64,000 nucleotides of DNA from Herbaspirillum chlorophenolicum (GCF_001189955.1 NZ_LFLT01000009.1:89578-153577); one strand, 5' to 3'. Positions 52,901 to 61,217 are shown, counted from the first letter of the stretch. The notes: a model not told the origin generated them from the sequence alone. Program-made: numbers and translations.

Positions 52901-55900
52901 TGTCCATCACCGGCGCCGGTGGCGCATTCGGCGCCAGCGTATCGAACGTCAAGGTCGGCATGGCACCTGCGCCGCCGCTGTTGCCCGCGATATCGGTATA
53001 GCCGCCCGCTGCCACGGTGATGCTGGCTGTGCCGTTGTTGGTGCTGGCCGTCGGCGTGAAGATCGCCGTGCGCGTCAGTCCGGCGCCGGTAATGGCCGAC
53101 AGCGTGCCGCCGCTGACCGCTATGCTGCCCAGATTAAACGAGCTGCCAGGGTCTTCGCTGAAGGTAAAGGTGATGATGGCCGTCTCGCCGATCTTGAGAC
53201 TCGCCACGTTGCTGCTGATGACCACCGTCGGCGGCGTGATATCGATCGTAATGGTCAGCCCGGTGGAAACTGCGCTGGTATTCCCCGAAGCATCCGTACT
53301 CAGGGCGTGAATGGTATGGACGCCTTCGCTCAGGGTCGATGTCGTGATTGACCAGGTACCGCCGGCCGTTGCAGTGGTCCCCAGCACGGTGATGCCATTG
53401 CTGTCGTAGAGCGTGACCGTGACCAGCGTACCCGGCGTGGCCGTCCCCATGATAGTGGGCGTAGTGCTGTTGATGATGTTGTTCGTGCCCCCGACCAGCG
53501 TAAGCGCCGACGGCGCATCCGGCGCCAGCGTATGCACGCTCAACAGGGGCGAGGTAGCGCCGCTGCCGCTGTTCCCGGCGGCATCGGTATAGCTGCCGGC
53601 GGCAACAGCGACACTGGCAGTGCCGTTGCTGACGCCCGCCGTCGGCGTGAAAATTGCCGTGCGCGTGAGCCCGGTTCCGGTGATCGCCGACAACGTGCCG
53701 CCGCTAACCACTACATCGCCTGCGGTGAAGGTGGAACCGGGATCTTCGCTGAAAGTGAACGTGATGGTGACTGTCGTACCGACTGCCAGATTGGCAATAT
53801 TGCTGCTGACGGAAACGGTTGGCGGCGTGGTGTCGATCGTCACCCCCAGCCCCGTGGAGCGGGCGCCCACGTTTCCTGCGGCATCGGTGGCCCGGGCCGT
53901 GATGGTATGTGTACCCTCGCTCAACGCAGAGACGGTAATGGACCAACTCCCTCCCGTCGCCACGGCAGTTCCCAGCACCGTGGTGCCATTGGTGTCATAC
54001 AGCGTCACGGTAGCCCCTGCTTCGGCCGTTCCGGTAAAGGTTGGCGTGGTATTACGGGTGATGTTGTCGGTATTGGACACACCCGTGTCGGAAGCACTGT
54101 CCATCACCGGCGCCGATGGCGCATTCGGCGCCAGCGTATCGAACGTCAAGGTCGGCATGGCCCCCGCGCCACCGCTGTTGCCGGCGATATCGGTATAGCG
54201 GCCGGCCGACACGATGACGCTGGCCGTGCCGTTGTTGGTGTTCGCCGTGGGGGTGAAGATCACCGTGCGTGTCAGGCCGCTGCCAGAAAAGGATGACAGT
54301 GTGCCGCCAATGCTCACGATATCGCCCAGCGTGAAGGTGCTGCCTGGATCTTCACTGAAGGTAAAGGTGATGATGGCGGTCTCGCCGATCTTGAGAGTTA
54401 CCACGTTGCTGCTGATGACCAGCGTCGGCGGCGTGGTGTCAATGGTGATGGCTGCCGCCGCTGACAAGCCGCTCACATTGCCGGCGCCATCGGTTGCCGT
54501 CGCATGCAAGGTATGGCTGCCTTCGGCAAGCGTGATGGTGGTAATCGACCAGTTGCCGCTGCCGTCGGCAATACCTGTTCCCAGCACGGTGGTCCCGTTT
54601 GTGTCATACAGGGTCACGGTCGTGCCGGCCGCGGCTGTCCCGGTGAAGGTGGGCGTGGTGATGCTGGTAATGCCGTCACTGTTGGAAACGCCCGTATCCG
54701 AGCTGCTGGCCATGACCGGCGCCGAAGGGGCTGCCGGCACCAGGGTATTGAAAGTCAGTGTAGGCGTAGCGCCCGCGCCACCGCTGTTGCCCGCCACATC
54801 GGTATAGCTGCCCGCGGTCACGGTAATGCTGGCCGCGCCGTTGTTGGTATTGGCCGTCGGCGTGAAAACCGCAGTACGCGTCAGCCCGGAGCCGGTGATG
54901 GCCGATAGCGTCCCGCCGCTGACCGCCACATCACTTGCCGTGAACGTGCTGCCAGGATCTTCACTGAAGGTAAAGGTGATGGTAGCCGTCTCGCCGCTCT
55001 TGAGGCTGCCCACATTGCTGGTAATAGTCACCGTTGGCGGTGTGGTGTCGATAGTGATCGCTGCTGCCGCCGACAAGCCGCTCACATTGCCTGAGCCGTC
55101 GGTCGCCGTCGCATGCAAGGTATGGCTGCCTTCGGCAAGCGTAGAAGTGGTAATGGACCAGTTGCCGCTACCGTCGGCAATCCCCACTCCCAACACAGTG
55201 GTCCCGTCTGTGTCATACAGGGTCACGGTCGTACCGGCCGCAGCCGTGCCGGTGAAGGTGGGTGTGGTATTGCTGGTGATGCCGTCGCTGCTGGAGACAC
55301 CCGTATCGGATGTACTGCTCATCACCGGCACCGATGGCGCATCGGGTACCAAAGTGTTGAAGGTCAGCGTGGGCGAGGCACCTGCGCCGCCGCCATTGCC
55401 CGCCACATCGGTATAGCTGCCCCCGGTCACGGTAATGCTGGCCGTGCCGCTGTTGGTGTTGGCCGTCGGCGTGAAGACCGCCGTGCGCGTCAAGCCGGTA
55501 CCGGTGATGGCCGACAGCGTACCGCCGCTGACCACCACATCGCTTGCCGTGAACGTGCTGCCCGGGTCTTCACTGAAGGTAAAGGTGATGGTGGCCGTCT
55601 CGCCGCTCTTGAGGCTGCCCACATTGCTGGTGATCGCCACTGTCGGCGGCGTAGTGTCGATCGTCACACCCAGTCCGGTAGATCTGGCGCCGACGTTTCC
55701 TGCGGCATCGGTGGCCCGGGCCGTGATGGTATGTGTGCCCTCGCTCAGCGCAGAGACGGTGATGCTCCAGTTACCTCCTGTCGCGACCGCAGTTCCCAGT
55801 ACCGTAGTGCCGTCGGTGTCGTAAAGCGTGACGGTCGCCCCGACTTCGGCCGTTCCGGTGAAAGTCGGCGTGGTATTGCGGGTGATGTTGTCGGTATTGG

Positions 55901-58900
55901 ACACGCCCGTATCGGAGGCACTGTCCATCACCGGCGCCGACGGCGCATTCGGCGCCAGCGTATCGAACGTCAAGGTTGGCATGGCTCCCGCGCCGCCGCT
56001 GTTGCCGGCTGCATCGGTATAGCTGCCCCCGGTCACGGTAATGCTGGCCGTGCCGCTGTTGGTATTGGCCGTCGGCGTGAAGACCGCCGTGCGCGTCAAC
56101 CCGGTACCGGTGATGGCCGACAGCGTCCCGCCGCTGACCACCACATCGCTTGCAGAGAACGTGCTGCCCGGATCTTCACTGAAGGTAAAGGTGATGGTGG
56201 CCGTCTCACCGCTCTTGAGGCTGGCCATATTGCTGGTGATAGTCACCGTCGGCGGTGTGGTGTCGATGACGACCACCAGCCCGGTCGAACGCGGGCTGGT
56301 GTTGCCGGCGGCATCAACGGCCGTGGCATGGAGAATATGCGTACCCTCACTAAGCACCGATGTCGTGATAGACCAGTTGCCGCCGGTAGCGATAGCCGAT
56401 CCCAGCACAGTGATGCCGTCGCTGTCATAGAGAATCACCGTGGAGCCCGCTTCGGCCGTGCCGGTGAAGGTGGGTCTTGTGTTGCTGGTGATGGCATCGG
56501 AATTGGATACGCCCGTGTCGGAGGCGCTGTCCATCACCGGCACCGACGGCGCATTCGGTGCCAGCGTGTCGAACGTCAAGGTTGGCATGGCCCCCGCGCC
56601 GCCGCTGTTGCCCGCCACATCGGTATAGCTGCCCGCAGTCACGGTAATACTGGCCGTGCCGCTGTTGGTGTTGACCGTCGGCGTGAAGACTGCCGTGCGC
56701 GTCAGCCCGGTACCGGTAATGGCCGACAGCGTCCCGCCACTGACCACCACATCGCTTGCTGTGAACGTGCTGCCCGGGTCTTCGCTGAAGGTAAAGGTGA
56801 TGACGGCTGTCTCGCCGCTCTTGAGGCTGCCCACATTGCTGGTAATAGTCACCGTTGGCGGTGTGGTGTCGATGGTCACGGCCAGTCCGGTGGAGCGGCT
56901 GCTTCTGTTGCCCGCCGCATCGGTGGCGCGCGCCGTAATGTTATGCGTGCCCTCGCTTAACGCGGAGACGGTAATGGACCAGGTCCCTCCCGTCGCCACC
57001 GCAGTTCCCAGTACCGTGGTGCCATTGGTGTCATACAGCGTCACGGTAGACCCCGCTTCGGCCGTCCCGGTGAAGGTCGGCGTGGTGTTGCGGGTGATGT
57101 TGTCGGTATTGGACACGCCCGTATCGGAGGCGCTGTCCATCACCGGCGCCGGTGGCGCATTCGGCGCCAGCGTATCGAAAGTCAAGGTCGGCATGGCCCC
57201 CGCGCCGCCGCTGTTGCCCGCGATATCGGTATAGCCGCCCGCTGCCACGGTGATGCTGGCTGTGCCATTGTTGGTGCTGGCCGTCGGCGTGAAGATCGCC
57301 GTGCGCGTCAGTCCGGCGCCGGTAATGGCCGACAGCGTGCCGCCGCTGACCGCTATGCTCCCCAGATTGAACGAGCTGCCAGGGTCTTCGCTGAAGGTAA
57401 AGGTGATGATGGCCGTCTCGCCGATCTTGAGGGTCGCCACGTTGCTGCTGATGACCACCGTCGGCGGCGTGGTGTCGATGACGACCACCAGGCCTGCCGA
57501 GCGCTGGCTGACATTGCCGGCGCTGTCCACGGCCGAGGCCTGGATAACATGCGTCCCCTCGCTGAGCGCCGATGTCGTGATGGACCAGTTGCCGCTGCCG
57601 TCGGCCCTCGTCGTGCCCAGCACGGTGAGGCCATTGGTGTCGTAAAGAATCACCATTGCGTTCGCTTCGGCAGTGCCAGTGAAGGTCGGCGTGGTGTTAC
57701 GCGTGATGGCGTCGGAATTGGACACGCCCGTGTCGGACGCGCTGCTCATCACCGGCACCGACGGCGCATTCGGCGCCAGCGTGTCATAACTCAGCGAGAA
57801 GGAGACGGCGCCGCCGCTGCTGTTGCCCGCGGCATCGGTATAGCTGCCGGCCAGCACGGTGATGCTGCCCGTGCCATTGTTGATATTGGCTGTCGGCGTG
57901 AACACCGCCGTGCGGGTCAAGCCGCTGCCGGTAATGGCCGATAGCGTACCGCCAACCACCGCCACATCGCCCAGGGTGAAACTGCTGCCCGGGTCTTCGC
58001 TGAAATTGAACGTGATGGTAGCGGTTTCACCGGCAGCAAGATTGCCCGTGCTGCTGGTGATGACGACCGTCGGTACGATGTTATCTACCTTGACCGAACT
58101 CGAGGCCCGCGCCGTGGTGTTGCCGGCATCGTCCATGACTGTCACTGCTGCGGTGCGGTTAAGCGCATCGATCGATCCCGCGGTGACGGTATAGGTGGCG
58201 GTCCAGATGCCGCCGGCATTGGTCGCCGCCACGGTCGATCCGCCGAACTGGCTGAAGTCCACGGTGACACCGTAGATCGTGTCGCTGTTGTTGTCGCCTG
58301 AGGCGGTGTTGTTCCACGTGACAGTGACCACGTCGCCGATCTTGTACACCCCGCCGACGCCGGTCGCACCGGTGATCGAGATCTGGCCAGCCGTGATGGT
58401 GGGGGCGATGTTGTCGACGGTCAGGTTGGTGCTGTCGGCGCCTCGGGTGACCACGCTGCCATTGGAGGCGAGTACCGAAACATTGCGGTTGACTGCATCG
58501 ATGTTGCCAGCGGTGATGGTGTAGCTGGCAGTCCATATCCCATTGGCATTGGTGCCATAGACGTAAGCGCTGGCGCCGAACTGGCTGAAATCGAAGGCCA
58601 TCGCCACAATACCGCTGCTGTTGTCGCCGCTGCTGGTGTTATTCCACTGCGCGGTCACCGTGTCGCCGATCTTGTAGGCGCCGCCGAGGCCGGTGCCGGT
58701 GGAGATGATCGAGATGTTGTTGTCGGTAACGACGGGGATCTGCTTGACGTTGGTGATGGTGAAATCCCGGAAATTGGTGCTGCTCCCTGCGCTGATTTCG
58801 ATCTTTGTGATGGTGGACGTGGAAAACGGAAGATTAACGGTTTCCCCGGAACTGGAGAGCAGAACCGAAGCCGTTCGGGTGCTGCCGTCGGAATAGGTGA

Positions 58901-59918
58901 CGGTCACGTTGGCAGTCGGCACCGTGGACGATGACCAGTTCACAAACAGGTACGTCAAGTCAAAGGTATAACCGACCGGTGCCGTAATGGTGATGGAGCC
59001 GCCATCGGCAGCCGAAGACGACCTGCTATAGATGCCGCCCTTTCCTCCAATGACGTTATAGCCAATCGTCGAGCCCGATTTTGCTGAAAACGTGAAGTCG
59101 TATCCATCAACCCGCGTTGTCACGGATTGGGTATTGCCCGGAATATCGCCGGCGCCAAAGTTGACGACGCCCATCAGCCCCTCGTAGCCGTCGATCTGCA
59201 GGGTGCGGGCCTGGATGTCGCCCGCATGCGCTTCCAATACCCAGTTGCCGCCCAGGCCGGCCGCCCCCGTAGGGTCGGTGGATGCGGCCACGTCGGCGCC
59301 GGTCAGACGTGCGATGTCGTTGATGAAGAGCTGCCCATCGCTGCCGGCGGCAATGTCGCAACCGTACAGCAAGATATCCCCGCCGGCATTCAAGGCCCGG
59401 CCGATGTCGGCCAGTTCCGCCTTGACCGTATCAGATGCCAGCGCCGACTCATCCAGCACCATGGTGCCGAGATCGAGCTTGCCCTCGGAACCGTGTGAAA
59501 GAATGTGAATGGCGTCATAGCCGGTATTGTTCCGCGCCCATTGCGCAATCTGTGCCAAGCCATCAGCGCTGCCGTCGAATTCGACGATCGCCACCCCGGC
59601 TCTTATCCCGGCTTCCAGCGTCTTGTAATTGGCCAACGAGGTGTCGACGAACGCCACTTCTTTCTTGCCGTCATTGGCGCCGGGGTCGGCTGCGCGCACC
59701 AGATGGGCGGCTGCGGCTTCCGCCGCATGGGCAGCATCGTGCGTATCGTTGTTATGCGCGGCATCGGCAGCGGTGGCGACTGCAGCGGCGTCGAACATGA
59801 AGCGCTGTTCCAGCGACAACAGGTGCGAGGAACGCCGCAGCAACGGGCGTGGCGATGCTGCGGATGATGGTGTGCGTTGCGTGTGCAATACGCGAAAAGG
59901 AACGCGAATATCGTTCAT
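49950..59918 (-). CDS. Giant surface protein: LEPR-like leader, DUF4347, tandem Ig-like repeats
   Basis: The gene encodes about 3322 residues. The N-terminus carries SLEQRFMFDAAAVATA (residues 35-50), a variant of the LEPR-x-x-FD motif of giant adhesins. A DUF4347 domain spans about 88-245 (VEFDGSADGLAQIAQWARN, AIHILSHGSEGKLDLG, DILLYGCDIAAGSDGQLFI). Next are a beta-rich domain, two Ig-like units with YKIGDTVTAQWNN and YKIGDVVTVTWNN, ten composite Ig-like units of about 200 residues, three divergent Ig-like domains and a He_PIG-like end (LPYWVSFNPATGKFII). No RTX repeats are seen. ATG 59918 has GGGGA upstream. It converges on the M50 gene with a 13-bp gap. Likely an adhesin or cell-surface filament. 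Confidence 0.9.
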   Translation of the reverse strand: MNDIRVPFRVLHTQRTPSSAASPRPLLRRSSHLLSLEQRFMFDAAAVATAADAAHNNDTHDAAHAAEAAAAHLVRAADPGANDGKKEVAFVDTSLANYKTLEAGIRAGVAIVEFDGSADGLAQIAQWARNNTGYDAIHILSHGSEGKLDLGTMVLDESALASDTVKAELADIGRALNAGGDILLYGCDIAAGSDGQLFINDIARLTGADVAASTDPTGAAGLGGNWVLEAHAGDIQARTLQIDGYEGLMGVVNFGAGDIPGNTQSVTTRVDGYDFTFSAKSGSTIGYNVIGGKGGIYSRSSSAADGGSITITAPVGYTFDLTYLFVNWSSSTVPTANVTVTYSDGSTRTASVLLSSSGETVNLPFSTSTITKIEISAGSSTNFRDFTITNVKQIPVVTDNNISIISTGTGLGGAYKIGDTVTAQWNNTSSGDNSSGIVAMAFDFSQFGASAYVYGTNANGIWTASYTITAGNIDAVNRNVSVLASNGSVVTRGADSTNLTVDNIAPTITAGQISITGATGVGGVYKIGDVVTVTWNNTASGDNNSDTIYGVTVDFSQFGGSTVAATNAGGIWTATYTVTAGSIDALNRTAAVTVMDDAGNTTARASSSVKVDNIVPTVVITSSTGNLAAGETATITFNFSEDPGSSFTLGDVAVVGGTLSAITGSGLTRTAVFTPTANINNGTGSITVLAGSYTDAAGNSSGGAVSFSLSYDTLAPNAPSVPVMSSASDTGVSNSDAITRNTTPTFTGTAEANAMVILYDTNGLTVLGTTRADGSGNWSITTSALSEGTHVIQASAVDSAGNVSQRSAGLVVVIDTTPPTVVISSNVATLKIGETAIITFTFSEDPGSSFNLGSIAVSGGTLSAITGAGLTRTAIFTPTASTNNGTASITVAAGGYTDIAGNSGGAGAMPTLTFDTLAPNAPPAPVMDSASDTGVSNTDNITRNTTPTFTGTAEAGSTVTLYDTNGTTVLGTAVATGGTWSITVSALSEGTHNITARATDAAGNRSSRSTGLAVTIDTTPPTVTITSNVGSLKSGETAVITFTFSEDPGSTFTASDVVVSGGTLSAITGTGLTRTAVFTPTVNTNSGTASITVTAGSYTDVAGNSGGAGAMPTLTFDTLAPNAPSVPVMDSASDTGVSNSDAITSNTRPTFTGTAEAGSTVILYDSDGITVLGSAIATGGNWSITTSVLSEGTHILHATAVDAAGNTSPRSTGLVVVIDTTPPTVTITSNMASLKSGETATITFTFSEDPGSTFSASDVVVSGGTLSAITGTGLTRTAVFTPTANTNSGTASITVTGGSYTDAAGNSGGAGAMPTLTFDTLAPNAPSAPVMDSASDTGVSNTDNITRNTTPTFTGTAEVGATVTLYDTDGTTVLGTAVATGGNWSITVSALSEGTHTITARATDAAGNVGARSTGLGVTIDTTPPTVAITSNVGSLKSGETATITFTFSEDPGSTFTASDVVVSGGTLSAITGTGLTRTAVFTPTANTNSGTASITVTGGSYTDVAGNGGGAGASPTLTFNTLVPDAPSVPVMSSTSDTGVSSSDGITSNTTPTFTGTAAAGTTVTLYDTDGTTVLGVGIADGSGNWSITTSTLAEGSHTLHATATDGSGNVSGLSAAAAITIDTTPPTVTITSNVGSLKSGETATITFTFSEDPGSTFTASDVAVSGGTLSAITGSGLTRTAVFTPTANTNNGAASITVTAGSYTDVAGNSGGAGATPTLTFNTLVPAAPSAPVMASSSDTGVSNSDGITSITTPTFTGTAAAGTTVTLYDTNGTTVLGTGIADGSGNWSITTITLAEGSHTLHATATDGAGNVSGLSAAAAITIDTTPPTLVISSNVVTLKIGETAIITFTFSEDPGSTFTLGDIVSIGGTLSSFSGSGLTRTVIFTPTANTNNGTASVIVSAGRYTDIAGNSGGAGAMPTLTFDTLAPNAPSAPVMDSASDTGVSNTDNITRNTTPTFTGTAEAGATVTLYDTNGTTVLGTAVATGGSWSITVSALSEGTHTITARATDAAGNVGARSTGLGVTIDTTPPTVSVSSNIANLAVGTTVTITFTFSEDPGSTFTAGDVVVSGGTLSAITGTGLTRTAIFTPTAGVSNGTASVAVAAGSYTDAAGNSGSGATSPLLSVHTLAPDAPSALTLVGGTNNIINSTTPTIMGTATPGTLVTVTLYDSNGITVLGTTATAGGTWSITTSTLSEGVHTIHALSTDASGNTSAVSTGLTITIDITPPTVVISSNVASLKIGETAIITFTFSEDPGSSFNLGSIAVSGGTLSAITGAGLTRTAIFTPTASTNNGTASITVAAGGYTDIAGNSGGAGAMPTLTFDTLAPNAPPAPVMDSASDTGVSNTDNITRNTTPTFTGTAEAGSTVTLYDTNGTTVLGTAVATGGTWSITVSALSEGTHNITARATDAAGNRSSRSNGLAVTIDTTPPTVTITSNVGSLKSGETAVITFTFSEDPGSTFTASDVVVSGGTLSAITGTGLTRTAVFTPTANTNSGTASITVTAGSYTDVAGNSGGTGASPTLTFDTLAPNAPSVPVMDSASDTGVSNSDAITSNTRPTFTGTAEAGATVTLYGSNGMAVLGSGVADGSGHWSITVSALTEGTHEIDASATDSAGNTSNRSSALSVTIITTAPTQTVGNVNFSAPGGMLAGELVTSSTAHTISGTLSAALGANQSVEVSLDNGATWSSADATIGGNTWRIDGTLNAAGSTIKIRVVDVAGNTGATWSQAYTVDTTPPVVASVSVPPDGTYSLGQNLDFVVHFSETVIVNASGGIPSIALTLDTGGTVQATYVSGSGTDSLVFRYTVGNNVQDLTGVTVGALATNGGQLRDVAGNDAVLALNAMGSTAAVNVDGLDPHVVNVNIANGSGAYGAGSVITIVITYDRPVAVDTFGGTPSFSLNSGGVATYASGAGTSTLVFTYTVAAGQNTAGLDLGGAMQLNGGVVTDALGFQVNALPTLSAALSSHPNIVIDTIPPATPAIDRVDTSGPQPVFGGSATLGSGERLTVTVGGATYNVIVAANGSWSLNLASATPSSGSLSLVSGGNYTVTVTAIDLAGNSSSASTTLQVSASTPPSVLRPVFSRALAFLSPPSLPLFMSRTDTGSGGSEPTLVVSSFALPEWSRDLSEPSSAEQEGTGVPADAKLADPTVQSKLTVGGGFAVAVLAGGQPGDGLVVKQGIRDQMLAATSYTEFFVPTDAFAHADPRAAVYLSATKDDGKPLPYWVSFNPATGKFIIDAKACLTADVSVKVVAYDSHGKAVATQFHIRVGEQGANANSGGNTSGMSLEHAGCIALSEQIRLAAQPHRNGMVEHLARLAATLPA
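52230..53238 (-). repeat. Near-identical long direct repeat, copy A
   Basis: About 1 kb of the adhesin gene that matches 56463-57471 at a constant offset of 4233 bases, with only scattered differences. It covers parts of units 9 and 10. Confidence 0.8.
56463..57471 (-). repeat. Near-identical long direct repeat, copy B
   Basis: Partner of the repeat at 52230-53238; the 4233-base offset is a multiple of three and equals seven Ig-like units, so recombination between the copies would delete or add seven units in frame. It covers parts of units 2 and 3. Confidence 0.8.
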
Positions 59919-59948
59919 GACGAATCCCCTCAAAAACGTCAATGAAAT

Positions 59949-59964
59949 GAAGTCTTCAGACTTC
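59949..59964. promoter_or_regulatory. Inverted repeat upstream of the giant gene
   Basis: GAAGTCT-TC-AGACTTC lies 31 bases upstream of the start codon, between promoter region and ribosome binding site. It could be an operator or a leader hairpin. Confidence 0.3.
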
Positions 59965-60350
59965 TGAATCGCTGTGATTCGAACTTTGGCCGGATCTTAT
60001 TCCGTCGCTGCTATCAGCCCCGCGCTTCCCTGACATCTTCGACGGGGCTCATCCGTGCCATCGAATAAGTACGGCCGCCGCAAGCCTTGTCTTTCGCATT
60101 GCAGGCAGCCGGGAGACCGATGAGATTCTGGATGTGGGCAAAACGAGGAAGGTAATCTTTTCAATGGCCTTCTTGTCTCAGCTCTTTACACTTGCTGACA
60201 ATCATCTTTCCTTAGTTCCATATGCTCGGCAAGGAAAAAATTGAGATAAATACAAAAAAATTTCAATGAAATCAAAGCATCAACTGCCGAGACGCTACGT
60301 TCCGTTCCTCTTTTCACTGATCGCACGCCTTCGATCACCTCGATGACCGG
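59965..60350. other. AT-rich intergenic region upstream of the giant gene
   Basis: No gene is visible. The part from 60180 to 60300 is clearly AT-rich (for example ATAAATACAAAAAAATTTC), unlike the rest of the window. The promoter of the giant gene should be here; no sigma-28 pattern was found on the minus strand. Confidence 0.4.
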
Positions 60351-60380
60351 CAAAAAAAATCGCAGCCCGAAGGCTGCGAT
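60351..60380 (-). terminator. Rho-independent terminator of the first 62-residue peptide gene
   Basis: On the minus strand ATCGCAGCC-TTCG-GGCTGCGAT is a perfect 9-bp stem followed by TTTTTTTG. It starts 24 bases after the stop codon. Confidence 0.92.
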
Positions 60381-60404
60381 TTCTGAAAATCCGACGACAA
60401 CTGT

Positions 60405-60593
60405 TTAGGCGGTCGTATTCACGTTACGGCCGATATTAGGATTTGCCGGAACCGGCGGCAATGCCTGCAACACTCCGATAGCAGCTGCAGCCTGTGTATC
60501 CAGCGCTTTCTTGAGCATCAGCACATTGACCGAGTCGGAGGTTTGCGCCGAGGCAAGGTTGCTCGCCAGCGAAGCAATTTGCGTAACATCCAT
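60405..60593 (-). CDS. YjfB-like 62-residue peptide (putative motility-linked)
   Basis: The 62-residue peptide begins MDVTQIASLASNLASAQ, has the central VLMLKKALDTQAAAAIGVLQAL and ends PANPNIGRNVNTTA. This is the pattern of the YjfB family, small proteins annotated as putative motility proteins with a conserved C-terminal LG-x-x-(I/V)(N/D)T-x-A. The role in that family is not established. AAGGAG precedes the ATG, a candidate sigma-28 promoter lies 60 bases upstream, and a perfect terminator follows, so it is monocistronic. A second 62-residue relative lies upstream. Confidence 0.85.
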   Translation of the reverse strand: MDVTQIASLASNLASAQTSDSVNVLMLKKALDTQAAAAIGVLQALPPVPANPNIGRNVNTTA

Positions 60594-60652
60594 GGACCAC
60601 TCCTTTTAAGGACAAGACTACTGCCGGCCAAATTGAACCAGACAGTATCTGC

Positions 60653-60679
60653 ATAACGGCATTCAATCCCGTTTCTTTA
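60653..60679 (-). promoter_or_regulatory. Candidate sigma-28 (FliA) promoter
   Basis: On the minus strand TAAA, exactly 15 bases, then GCCGTTAT; the FliA consensus is TAAA-N15-GCCGATAA (six of eight -10 bases match). It would start transcription about 50 bases before the YjfB-like ATG. Confidence 0.6.
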
Positions 60680-60843
60680 CACCGATCAAGGATTTTAAAT
60701 ACGTAAAGGTGATTTTTTTCATGACATGTTTGGCATTCTCATTAGCAAACAATCAAGAAAATACTAAATCGGTAAAGATTTTTCCCGCCATCCACGAGTG
60801 TTCACCGTCTTGCCACACTCCCGAAGCATTACCTGAATGAGAA
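60680..60843. other. AT-rich spacer between the two peptide genes
   Basis: The spacer contains stretches such as AATCAAGAAAATACTAAATC. No gene or repeat was found in it. Confidence 0.35.
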
Positions 60844-60872
60844 CAAAAAAATCGCATCCCGAGGGATGCGAT
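60844..60872 (-). terminator. Rho-independent terminator of the second 62-residue peptide gene
   Basis: On the minus strand ATCGCATCC-CTCG-GGATGCGAT is a perfect 9-bp stem followed by TTTTTTTG. Its stem begins with the same ATCGCA as the terminator of the sister gene. Confidence 0.9.
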
Positions 60873-60908
60873 CCAAGTACATGCGCCCAACTGCTGCGCA
60901 CATCATGC

Positions 60909-61097
60909 CTAGGCTATCGTGTTGATGATGCGGCCTATATTGACATTGGCTGGCAGGCTGAGAACAGCCCCCACGGTATCGACCACGTCGTTCGCCACAT
61001 TCTTGGCGACCTTGGTCAAATCCACGCCGACGGACTGCGCCGCCTTGTTAACCAGCCAGGCAGTTGCTGCACCGCTGGCGATAGTTGCCATCTCCAT
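60909..61097 (-). CDS. 62-residue peptide sharing the YjfB-like C-terminal tail
   Basis: The 62-residue peptide begins MEMATIASGAATAWLVNKAA, has a helical middle (VDLTKVAKNVANDVVDTVGAV) and ends LPANVNIGRIINTIA. It aligns without gaps with the YjfB-like peptide of equal length 315 bp downstream: the IAS near the start and the tail PAN-x-NIGR-xx-NT-x-A coincide, while the middle differs. AGGAG lies five bases before the ATG and a perfect terminator follows. It is not a plain YjfB copy; a common recognition tail is an attractive reading but unproven. Confidence 0.78.
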   Translation of the reverse strand: MEMATIASGAATAWLVNKAAQSVGVDLTKVAKNVANDVVDTVGAVLSLPANVNIGRIINTIA

Positions 61098-61125
61098 AGG
61101 AACTCCTTGATTGAAGTGCAACCGG

Positions 61126-61217
61126 ATGCCATCGCGTAAAGCGCGCATATTGCATGCGTATCGGCCCCGTGCGATGGCATGCATGGAAGGGCTGGCGCAA
61201 CTGCCGCCAGCCCTTCC
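61126..61217 (-). promoter_or_regulatory. Structured leader of the second peptide gene
   Basis: A perfect 13-bp hairpin (GGAAGGGCTGGCG at 61185-61197 with its complement at 61205-61217) lies next to a second inverted pair, ATGCCATCGC (61126-61135) and GCGATGGCAT (61171-61180). Both lie within 120 bases upstream of the ATG. No T-run follows. Confidence 0.4.

Larger units (their letters stand above)
52010..58070 (-). repeat. Array of ten roughly 605-bp Ig-like coding repeats
   Basis: Ten units can be counted by the recurring protein motif SGETA-ITFTFSEDPG, spaced about 605 bases (about 202 residues) apart. Each unit pairs a FSEDPG-type Ig domain (ending SYTDVAGNSGG) with a PTFTGTAEAGSTVTLYD-type domain (ending RATDAAGN, IDTTPP). 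Units 2-3 and 9-10 are nearly identical; unit 8 is the most divergent. Borders are approximate. Confidence 0.88.

Noticed and set aside
50715..56960. Long open frames on the plus strand opposite the giant gene (up to about 600 codons).
   Set aside because: They mirror the repeat structure of the minus-strand gene, have no ribosome binding sites and encode low-complexity sequence; this is a by-product of GC-rich repeats.
52010..58070. The regular repeats could be mistaken for a CRISPR or satellite array.
   Set aside because: Unit length is about 605 bp, all in one reading frame, and encodes Ig-like domains.
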